The notes under the pieces: model-generated
The model's input: the letters and a program-made list of their open reading frames with translations, nothing else
Databases searched by the model: none
What the model was told of the DNA's origin: nothing
Shown here: positions 1 to 5,803 of the stretch, in pieces
Position numbering within the stretch: the first letter of the stretch is position 1
Layout of the letters: each line of letters starts with the position of its first letter
Position numbers and translations under genes: made by a program
Assembly: GCA_023428365.1 (NCBI GenBank)
Contig: JAEYYQ010000470.1
Location: 1 to 12,711, forward strand
Source of the DNA: Pseudomonadota bacterium
Lineage (GTDB): Bacteria > Pseudomonadota > Alphaproteobacteria > Rhizobiales > Hyphomicrobiaceae
DNA length: 12,711 bases
Direction of reading: 5' to 3'

Positions 1-412
1 ACGATACGGCTTCGACACAATCATGATGAGGCGCACAGACCATCCGGGCGCGCGTCGGCCCTAGAGTTGTTTCAATCTCACGAATCCAATCACGGTAAAA
101 GCTGATTGCGATCGTGTGCAAAGTAGCAAAAGAAAGAAATGCACGACGACTACGGCTGCCACCCTGATAGTGATCCCGTTCGCGGTATAGCATCTGGACC
201 ATTTCTTCGGCCGTCTTCCGGAAGCTTTTGCCTTCCGGCGTCAGCGTGGCAGGGAAAGTACTTCGATCGACCAGCGGCACACCGAGCCAGACCTCCAGAT
301 TCTTGATGCGGCGGCTGAACGTCGGTTGAGTCAGATTGCGCATTTCAGCGGCGCGGGAGAAATTCAACGTTGCACTCAGGGCGAGGAAGTCCTCAAGCCA
401 GGCTATCTCCAT
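1..412 (-). CDS. LysR-family transcriptional regulator, C-terminus cut off
   Basis: The gene reads leftward and leaves the window after 137 residues, so only the DNA-binding domain and the start of the effector domain are visible. Residues 1-60 hold a classic LysR winged helix-turn-helix: WLEDFLAL, then NFSRAAE (17-23), NLTQPTFSRRIKNLE (26-40), LGVPLVDR (43-50) and LTPEG (57-61). The TQPTFSRRIKNLE recognition helix and the short, Arg-rich linker after it look most like the HypT/YjiE branch of LysR proteins; that sub-assignment is from memory of the family and is tentative. The ATG at 412 is preceded by a good ribosome site (GGAGGAGAG). It is divergent from the transport/oxidation operon starting at 574, the standard layout for a LysR protein that controls its neighbour and itself. 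It probably senses the imported substrate or a metabolite of it. The effector pocket lies beyond the window. Confidence 0.93.
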   Translation of the reverse strand, partial: MEIAWLEDFLALSATLNFSRAAEMRNLTQPTFSRRIKNLEVWLGVPLVDRSTFPATLTPEGKSFRKTAEEMVQMLYRERDHYQGGSRSRRAFLSFATLHTIAISFYRDWIREIETTLGPTRARMVCAPHHDCVEAVS

Positions 413-454
413 TCTCTCCTCCAGTGCCCAGCAATTGGACAGTTTGCGCCCGCT

Positions 455-488
455 GTATAGTCTTATACGAATTTTGCATAACCTATGC
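455..488. promoter_or_regulatory. Candidate LysR operator: two adjacent dyads in the divergent promoter
   Basis: In the 161-bp gap between the LysR gene and the transporter operon there are two perfect short inverted repeats. GTATA-GTCT-TATAC lies at 455-468 and GCATA-ACC-TATGC at 476-488. The half-sites are similar (G[T/C]ATA and TAT[A/G]C), and the dyad centres are about 20.5 bp apart, roughly two helical turns, so both lie on one face of the DNA. LysR tetramers commonly bind two such dyads of slightly different spacing upstream of the activated promoter. Neither dyad gives a strict T-N11-A box. TATAGT at 456-461 resembles a -10 element, but its upstream TTGGAC (435-440) is only 15 bp away, so promoter calls here are weak. 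The rest of the gap (489-560) shows no clear structure. Confidence 0.5.
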
Positions 489-573
489 TGAGATTCAATT
501 TCACACTGCACGAGACTGGCCGTAGCGTTCATCCTCGGTAGGATCCACTCGCAGAAACAAGGGGAGTTATCGC

Positions 574-1368
574 ATGCACCGTCGCACGAAAGGCTTGGGT
601 TGGCGGGGATTGATGGCCGCTTTGGCCGTCATCGGACTGACGCATACGGCCTCGGCGCAGGAGAAAAGCGATCTGGAACGCATCACCAACACGAAAGTCG
701 TGCGTGTCGGTGCCATTGAAGCGTTTCCATACTATCGAAAGGATCTGGCGAGCGGAGAATGGGAAGGTATCATTCCGGACCTCACCCGGCTGATGTTCGG
801 AAGCATCGGCGTCAAGGTGGAGTTCGTTCCGACCGAGTGGGGCACCGCGGCTGCTGGACTTCAATCTGACAAGTTCGATCTGGTTGGCGGCTTCAACGCG
901 ACGCCGCAGCGCGCGCTCGCGGCAGGATTCTCGAATATCATCGCCGAGAGCAAGATTGCCATTGTTGGATTTTCCGACAAGGTGAAGACGCTCACGACCT
1001 GGGACGCGGTCAATTCCCCGGACGTCAAGATCGCAGCGGTTGATGGCGCATCGACGACCCGCGCGGCTCAGGCGTTCCTACCCAAGGCCAGCTGGACGCT
1101 CGTAAAGTCCACCGACGCCATGATCCTGGAATTGGAAAGTGGCCGCGCTGACGTCATTCTCTCCAATGAACCGACGCTCGCGCTCTTCCTTCAAGCCAAG
1201 AAAAAAGGCGAGCTGGTCATTCCAAGCCCACTTCGTGCCCAACCGATCAATTTCGGAATGAGAAAAAATTCCAAAGACCTCCAGGAGTGGGTCAACATCG
1301 CTCTCGAGTATTATCAGATCTCTGGTGATGTGACGGCAATCTGGAACAAGTATCTCAGCACAAAATGA
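574..1368 (+). CDS. Periplasmic amino-acid-type substrate-binding protein (SBP family 3)
   Basis: This is the extracytoplasmic receptor of an ABC importer (264 aa, normal size). Residues 1-28 are a Sec signal peptide: basic start, hydrophobic core MAALAVIGL, and cleavage predicted after ASA28. The mature protein has the family-3 layout: a VRVGAIEAFPYY first strand (43-54), GIIPDL (65-70), GGFNATPQRALAAGFS (105-120) and INFGMRKNS (225-233). Arg113 occupies the site that clamps the ligand alpha-carboxylate in HisJ/GlnH relatives. At the position of the usual Asp that holds the alpha-ammonium (GD or QDE motif) there is Asn198 in ILSNEPT, so the ligand may not be a plain alpha-amino acid. Start at 574 is supported by GGGGAG at 561-566. 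It is the first gene of the operon, and its stop overlaps the ATPase start (ATGA). The ligand cannot be named. Confidence 0.9.
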   Translation: MHRRTKGLGWRGLMAALAVIGLTHTASAQEKSDLERITNTKVVRVGAIEAFPYYRKDLASGEWEGIIPDLTRLMFGSIGVKVEFVPTEWGTAAAGLQSDKFDLVGGFNATPQRALAAGFSNIIAESKIAIVGFSDKVKTLTTWDAVNSPDVKIAAVDGASTTRAAQAFLPKASWTLVKSTDAMILELESGRADVILSNEPTLALFLQAKKKGELVIPSPLRAQPINFGMRKNSKDLQEWVNIALEYYQISGDVTAIWNKYLSTK

Positions 1369-2180
1369 GCGCTGCATCGATGCCCCTCACACAATCCGAT
1401 GCGGATGCTCCGGCGCTGCTCACTATTCGGAATTTGCGTAAGAACTTCGGTGCGATCGAAGTCCTGAAAGGGATCGATTTGGACATCGATCGCAATCAGG
1501 TGGTGGGCTTCATTGGGGCGAGTGGGTCCGGTAAATCAACACTGCTGAGGTGCATCAATTTTCTCGAAGAGCCCACAGTCGGAGAAATCCGGCTGGAGGG
1601 CGAACTGATCGGCTTTTCCGATCGCAATGGAAAGCGGACGAAGCGCAGTTCCGGCGAGATCAGCCGTCAGCGCCGCCAAATGGCAATGGTTTTCCAGCAG
1701 TTCAATCTATGGCCGCACAAGACGGCTTTGGAGAACGTAATGGAAGGCCCCCTGATCGTTCAAAGGGCGCCAAAAGCGGAGGTTGAGGAACGCGCCGTTG
1801 CGCTTCTCAAAAAGGTGGGCTTGGAGGATCGCCTCCATAGCTATCCAAGCCGGCTATCGGGTGGTCAGCAACAGCGCGTTGCAATCGCCCGTGCCCTGGC
1901 GCTTCAGCCCAAAGTTATGTTGTTCGATGAACCGACATCGGCGCTCGATCCGGAACTCGTTGGCGATGTGTTGAAAGTGATCAGCCAACTCGCAGAAGAG
2001 GGGATGAGCATGGTCATTGTTACGCATGAAATGCACTTCGCTCACCAGATCTGCGACACGGTCGTCTTCCTGGATCAGGGTGTGGTCGCCGACATCGGCA
2101 CTGCGGATCATGTTTTCGGCGGGACAACCAATAAGCGCACGCTGGAATTCCTGAACCGCTACCTCGAGCGCAACGGCTGA
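1365..2180 (+). CDS. Amino-acid ABC transporter ATPase (HisP/GlnQ type)
   Basis: Cytoplasmic ATPase that powers the importer (271 aa). All motifs are intact: Walker A GASGSGKST (51-59), Q-loop VFQQFNLWPH (109-118), ABC signature LSGGQQQR (164-171), Walker B VMLFDE (184-189) followed by PTSALDP, and the switch His221 in VTHEM. The FNLWPHKTALENV stretch is typical of the polar amino acid uptake family. It begins inside the stop codon of the binding-protein gene (ATGA at 1365-1368), so translation is probably coupled. An in-frame ATG at 1380 (residue 6) is an alternative start; neither has a strong ribosome site, and homology only begins around residue 18. A 17-nt gap separates it from the permease gene. 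Confidence 0.95.
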   Translation: MSAASMPLTQSDADAPALLTIRNLRKNFGAIEVLKGIDLDIDRNQVVGFIGASGSGKSTLLRCINFLEEPTVGEIRLEGELIGFSDRNGKRTKRSSGEISRQRRQMAMVFQQFNLWPHKTALENVMEGPLIVQRAPKAEVEERAVALLKKVGLEDRLHSYPSRLSGGQQQRVAIARALALQPKVMLFDEPTSALDPELVGDVLKVISQLAEEGMSMVIVTHEMHFAHQICDTVVFLDQGVVADIGTADHVFGGTTNKRTLEFLNRYLERNG

Positions 2181-2197
2181 AACTGGAACTCCGGTCT

Positions 2198-2875
2198 ATG
2201 CAATCTGCTTACGAATGGGACTTTGCTGTCGTTCTGCAGTATCGCGAGGTTTTCCTCCGAGCTATCGGCACGACACTCACCCTGGCAATCACGATCGTGA
2301 TTTGCGGCATGGTGCTCGGCCTTGTTCTCTATCTGATACGTGTGAATTCCTGGCGCCCCGTTTATTACCTCGTCACGACTGTCATCGAGATATTGCGTGC
2401 GGTGCCACCACTCGTTCTGCTGGTCTGGATCTACTACTGCATGCCCATCCTCACGGGCCTCTCCCTCAATGGATTCCAGACGGGTGTGTTGGCCCTGTCG
2501 CTTTATAGCGCAGCGTTCTATTCTGAGATCTTCCGAGCTGGATTCCAGTCAATTGATAAGGGACAGATCGAGGCTGCGTATTCTGTTGGCATGACGCGAT
2601 CGCAGATCCTGCGGAGAATTACCGGTCCACTCGCGTTTCAGCGCATATTCCCTCCGCTCGTCAGCCAGTGCGTTCTGGTGATCAAGAATACGTCCCTAGC
2701 CGGTTACATCGCGGTTGCTGAGATTCTCTATCAAGGCCAACAAATCAGTATACGGACATTTCGCCCGTTGGAAGTTCTGACCGTCGTCGCGCTGATCTTC
2801 CTCGCCATTATTCTGCCGCTCACGTTCCTGGCGAACGTGTTGGAATCCAAATACCGCAAGAAATACTTCAGATAA
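2198..2875 (+). CDS. Amino-acid ABC transporter permease (HisM/GlnP type)
   Basis: Inner-membrane channel subunit (225 aa). About five membrane helices can be seen, near residues 22-47, 57-82, 92-113, 151-175 and 190-214. The conserved cytoplasmic EAA loop, which docks on the ATPase, is at 125-144 (EAAYSVGMTRSQILRRI). The RAVPPLVLLVWIYY stretch (68-80) and YSEIFRAGFQSI (108-119) are hallmarks of the His/Glu/Gln/Arg/opine permease family. Many relatives come as pairs (for example HisQ and HisM); here only one permease is present, so the channel is probably a homodimer, as in GlnP-type systems. The ribosome site before ATG 2198 is poor, and the gene probably relies on readthrough from the ATPase gene 17 nt upstream. 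Confidence 0.94.
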   Translation: MQSAYEWDFAVVLQYREVFLRAIGTTLTLAITIVICGMVLGLVLYLIRVNSWRPVYYLVTTVIEILRAVPPLVLLVWIYYCMPILTGLSLNGFQTGVLALSLYSAAFYSEIFRAGFQSIDKGQIEAAYSVGMTRSQILRRITGPLAFQRIFPPLVSQCVLVIKNTSLAGYIAVAEILYQGQQISIRTFRPLEVLTVVALIFLAIILPLTFLANVLESKYRKKYFR

Positions 2876-2890
2876 CATCGGAGATATCGC

Positions 2891-3100
2891 ATGCCCTACG
2901 TGCGAGTCGAACTGATTGAAGGTCGCGACGAGGAAAAAAAAGCCGAACTCGCGCGCCGCATCACGCAGGCCATGGTGGAATGCGCCGGCACCAGCCCGGA
3001 GAGCGTGTTCGTCGTTTTTGAGGACGTCCGTCCGCAGAATTGGGCGATCGGCGGTGAACTGATCTCCGAGCGCAAGCGCAATCAGGAAGCCAGTCGATGA
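2891..3100 (+). CDS. 4-oxalocrotonate tautomerase family protein
   Basis: Small enzyme of 69 aa, the usual length for the 4-OT subfamily, whose members assemble as hexamers. After Met removal the N-terminus is Pro1 (PYVRVELIEGR), the catalytic base of the superfamily, and Arg11 is also present. The LSxxR pattern and the GEL near residue 55 (AIGGELISERKR) fit the C-terminal beta-hairpin. The second active-site arginine of 4-OT (Arg39) is replaced by Phe (ESVFVVFEDV), and Trp50 stands where 4-OT has Phe50. The reaction is therefore probably not 4-oxalocrotonate isomerisation itself; an enol/keto or enamine/imine tautomerisation of an oxidation product is plausible but inferred. The start has a good ribosome site (CGGAGA, 2879-2884). 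The stop overlaps the next start as ATGA. Confidence 0.9.
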   Translation: MPYVRVELIEGRDEEKKAELARRITQAMVECAGTSPESVFVVFEDVRPQNWAIGGELISERKRNQEASR

Positions 3101-4377
3101 CAAGTCCAAATACTGCGAGCGGCCGGGGAAAGGCGCCGGCTGAAGTACTTATTGTCGGAGCCGGTATCGTTGGCGTTTGTTGCGCGGCTTATCTTCAACG
3201 CGCTGGCTTTGGCGTCACGCTGATCGACCGATTGCCTCCCGGCAATGGTTGTTCTTTCGGTAACGCGGGCAACGTCAGCCCTGGTGCGGTTGTGCCGTAT
3301 TCTATGCCCGGGACGCTCTGGAATGTTCCGCGTTGGCTTCTTGATCCGTTAGGGCCGTTGGCCGTACGCCCTGCGCATATGCCCAAGCTGATCCCTTGGC
3401 TGTTGCGTTGGATGCGGGCGAGCCAACCCGACAATGTGCGTTCAATCTCGCGCGCAATGCTCGCGCTGCATCAGCCCGTGTTTGAAGGTTATCTGCCGCT
3501 GCTCAAAGAGGCTGGCGCACCCGAGCTGATAGACATCAGCGGCCAGCTTTATGTGTCTTCGAAACCCGGGCCGATGGATAGCGAACTCGCCCGCGAATTG
3601 CGACAGACCGCTGGCATTCGCGCGGAACTCATCACCGGTGGGGATATTCGCGATCTGGAGCCGAGCCTTTCCAGCGAATATCAAACTGCGCTTCTGCTAC
3701 CGGACAATGGGACGTGTCTCAACCCACAGCGCCTCGTCCAGACAATCGCTGCGCATGTCCAGCGCAATGGCGGGACTGTTCTGGAAGGAGAAGTTCACGG
3801 CTTCCGGTTCGGCCCTGATGGCCCCCTTGCGGCTCAGACCTCACTGGGCGAGGTGGGCTTCAGGCATCTTGTGCTGGCTGCCGGTGCGTGGTCGAACCGA
3901 TTGTCAAAGCAGCTTGGTCTCGATGTTCTCCTCGAAGCCGAACGCGGCTACCACGTCACGCTCACAGATCCCGGATTGATGCCGCGCCGGCCGGTCACCA
4001 ATCGTGATTTCAGCTTTGCGACGGCTCCTATGGAAATGGGATTGCGGTTTGCCGGAACTGCAGAATACGCCGGTCTCGACGCCGCACCGAACTGGGGACG
4101 TGCACACGTTCTTCTGAAGCATGCCGCACGCATGTACCCTGGTATTTCCGTTTCCAAATTCACCGAATGGATGGGCTGCCGGCCAACGCTGCCCGATGGG
4201 CTGCCGATCATCAGCCGTTCACCCCAACATCGCAACGTCGTGTTCGCATTCGGTCACTCTCACTTCGGCGTGACCGGCGCACCGACGACCGGACGTCTCG
4301 TTGCTGAATTGATCGCCAATAAACCATCGAATTCCATAGATCTCACGCCCTACTCAGCCAGCCGGTTTGCAGCCTGA
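3097..4377 (+). CDS. DadA-like FAD-dependent amino acid dehydrogenase/oxidase
   Basis: A 426-aa flavoprotein of the D-amino acid oxidase (DAO) fold, closest in layout to the D-amino acid dehydrogenase DadA. The FAD-binding Rossmann motif is GAGIVG (21-26), with Asp44 ending the second strand to hold the ribose. CSFGNAGNVSPG (52-63) follows, as in DadA-type enzymes. The C-terminal FAD/active-site block has GCRPTLPDGLPII (360-372) and GHSHFGVTGAPTTG (386-399). Such enzymes oxidise the C-N bond of amino or secondary-amine acids and usually pass electrons to the respiratory chain rather than oxygen. No signal peptide is visible. The start at 3097 has AGGAAG (3084-3089) and overlaps the tautomerase stop. 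It is one of two DAO-fold proteins in tandem; they are too different to be a recent duplication. The substrate is unknown. Confidence 0.9.
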   Translation: MTSPNTASGRGKAPAEVLIVGAGIVGVCCAAYLQRAGFGVTLIDRLPPGNGCSFGNAGNVSPGAVVPYSMPGTLWNVPRWLLDPLGPLAVRPAHMPKLIPWLLRWMRASQPDNVRSISRAMLALHQPVFEGYLPLLKEAGAPELIDISGQLYVSSKPGPMDSELARELRQTAGIRAELITGGDIRDLEPSLSSEYQTALLLPDNGTCLNPQRLVQTIAAHVQRNGGTVLEGEVHGFRFGPDGPLAAQTSLGEVGFRHLVLAAGAWSNRLSKQLGLDVLLEAERGYHVTLTDPGLMPRRPVTNRDFSFATAPMEMGLRFAGTAEYAGLDAAPNWGRAHVLLKHAARMYPGISVSKFTEWMGCRPTLPDGLPIISRSPQHRNVVFAFGHSHFGVTGAPTTGRLVAELIANKPSNSIDLTPYSASRFAA

Positions 4378-4389
4378 GGCGAGGATGGA

Positions 4390-5526
4390 ATGACGGCTCT
4401 TGCTTCACGAGATGCGGAGATCATCGTCATTGGCGGCGGGCTTGTCGGAACGGCCATCGCCTATGGTCTGGCGCGACGGGGATGCAAGCCTCTCGTGCTG
4501 GATGGTGGCGATCGTGATATCCGGGCAGCGCGGGTCAATTTCGGCATCATCTGGGTTCAAGGCAAAGGGCCGGGAATGCCCGCATATCAGCGGCTGACGC
4601 GGCTCAGCTCTGATCTATGGCCGGATTTCGCCCGGGAATTGAGTACGCTCACACAGATCAGCCTCGATTATCGGCGAACAGGCGGGCTCACATTTTGCCT
4701 CGGTGCGGATGAATACGCGGCCCGCGCGGCGACCGTCCAAAGGATGAGCGAGGAGTTCGGGGAGTCGACCTACGATACGGAAATGATCGAGCGCGCCGTC
4801 GTCGAGCGTCTGTTGCCTGATCTCCGTCTCGGTCAGGATGTGGTCGGCGCGGTCCACTGCGGGCGCGATGGAGAGGTTAATCCACTCCGATTGCTTTATG
4901 CTCTGCAAACCGCGCTCACGGCGCTCGGCGGTACGATCATTGGCGATGAGATCGTTGCCTCTATCACTCCCGGGATGCGCAGCTTCACCCTGACCACGGC
5001 AACGCATGAGTATCACACGCCGAAACTCATCTTGGCCGCAGGAAACGGAACGCGCGAACTTGCGCAGCAGGTGGGACTGGATATCCCGATCCGACCGCAA
5101 CGTGGACAGTTGTTGGTGACAGAAAAACTGGCGCCGATGTTTCCGCTGCCGACCGTCCCGCTCAGGCAAACCGCTGAAGGTGGCATCCTGATTGGATCCA
5201 CACAGGAGGAGGTTGGGTTCGATACGGGAACGAATATCGCCGGAGCCGGAGGCATGGCTGAACGCGCTTGTCGTATTCTGCCGTCACTCGAAAACGTCAA
5301 TATCGTTCGGCATTGGGCCGGATTGCGCGTGATGACGCCCGACGGCCATCCAATCTACGTCCAGTCGCCGACCCACCCTGGCGCCTATGTCACCATATGC
5401 CATTCCGGTGTCACGCTTGCCGCCGCACACGCCCTCGACATCGCGGACGCGCTGATGGGTGACGCGCTTCCGGACCGCTTACAACCGTTTCACCCGGATC
5501 GTTTCCATGTTTCGCACGCTGCCTGA
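4390..5526 (+). CDS. DAO-fold FAD subunit, HcnC / opine oxidase B / D-hydroxyproline dehydrogenase beta type
   Basis: A 378-aa FAD protein with GGGLVG (15-20) at the N-terminus. Its RVNFGIIWVQGKG segment, just after the second beta strand, characterises the catalytic subunit of HcnABC-like dehydrogenases rather than free DadA. The C-terminal half has GLRVMTPDGHPI (311-322) and CHSGVTLA (337-344), which close over the flavin. In relatives (hydrogen cyanide synthase HcnC, octopine/nopaline oxidase B, D-hydroxyproline dehydrogenase beta) this subunit oxidises the amino or imino acid and passes electrons to the partner encoded downstream. GAGG at 4381-4384 precedes the ATG at 4390; the gap from the previous stop is 12 nt. 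The last 20 bp overlap the next gene. The substrate is not readable; an N-substituted or cyclic amino acid fits the family. Confidence 0.86.
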   Translation: MTALASRDAEIIVIGGGLVGTAIAYGLARRGCKPLVLDGGDRDIRAARVNFGIIWVQGKGPGMPAYQRLTRLSSDLWPDFARELSTLTQISLDYRRTGGLTFCLGADEYAARAATVQRMSEEFGESTYDTEMIERAVVERLLPDLRLGQDVVGAVHCGRDGEVNPLRLLYALQTALTALGGTIIGDEIVASITPGMRSFTLTTATHEYHTPKLILAAGNGTRELAQQVGLDIPIRPQRGQLLVTEKLAPMFPLPTVPLRQTAEGGILIGSTQEEVGFDTGTNIAGAGGMAERACRILPSLENVNIVRHWAGLRVMTPDGHPIYVQSPTHPGAYVTICHSGVTLAAAHALDIADALMGDALPDRLQPFHPDRFHVSHAA

Positions 5527-5803
5527 TCGAGCAGACGAATACGTTCGCATCACGATTGACGGTGTCGATGTCAGCGCGCGCGCAGGCGAACCAGTTGCCG
5601 CTGTTTTGCTGCGGACCCCTCCGTTCACGGCCCGTACGACGACGGTCACCGGCGCGCCTCGCGGTCCTTATTGCATGATGGGGGCGTGTTTCGATTGCAT
5701 GGCGATCATTGATGGGGTCGCATCGCAGCGAACCTGCATGATCGCCGTGGTTGACGGCATGAGCGTCACGCGACAGCTCGGAAAGCGGATGCCGACAGCA
5801 TGA
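5507..5803 (+). CDS. [2Fe-2S] ferredoxin-like subunit, HcnA / gamma type
   Basis: Small iron-sulfur electron carrier of 98 aa with a 2Fe-2S ferredoxin fold. The cluster ligands are Cys56, Cys61, Cys64 and Cys77 (C-x4-C-x2-C-x12-C, in PYCMMGACFDCM and RTCM). This is the pattern of HcnA and of the gamma subunit of heteromeric D-hydroxyproline or opine dehydrogenases. The reading frame is open back to an ATG at 5459, but the start at 5507 is preferred: MFRTLPDR is the usual N-terminus of this family, and 5459 would add 16 residues of unlike sequence inside the upstream gene. This leaves a 20-bp overlap with the upstream gene and an ATGA overlap with the downstream one, as expected for subunits made in fixed ratio. 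Ribosome site weak. Confidence 0.88.
   Translation: MFRTLPDRADEYVRITIDGVDVSARAGEPVAAVLLRTPPFTARTTTVTGAPRGPYCMMGACFDCMAIIDGVASQRTCMIAVVDGMSVTRQLGKRMPTA

Noticed and set aside
4615..5169. 184-residue minus-strand open frame.
   Set aside because: It is antisense to the HcnC-type gene; composition is typical of a shadow frame and no domain was recognised.
5459..5506. Upstream start for the [2Fe-2S] subunit.
   Set aside because: The added residues lie inside the HcnC-type gene and do not resemble the family's N-terminus; MFRTLPDR at 5507 does.
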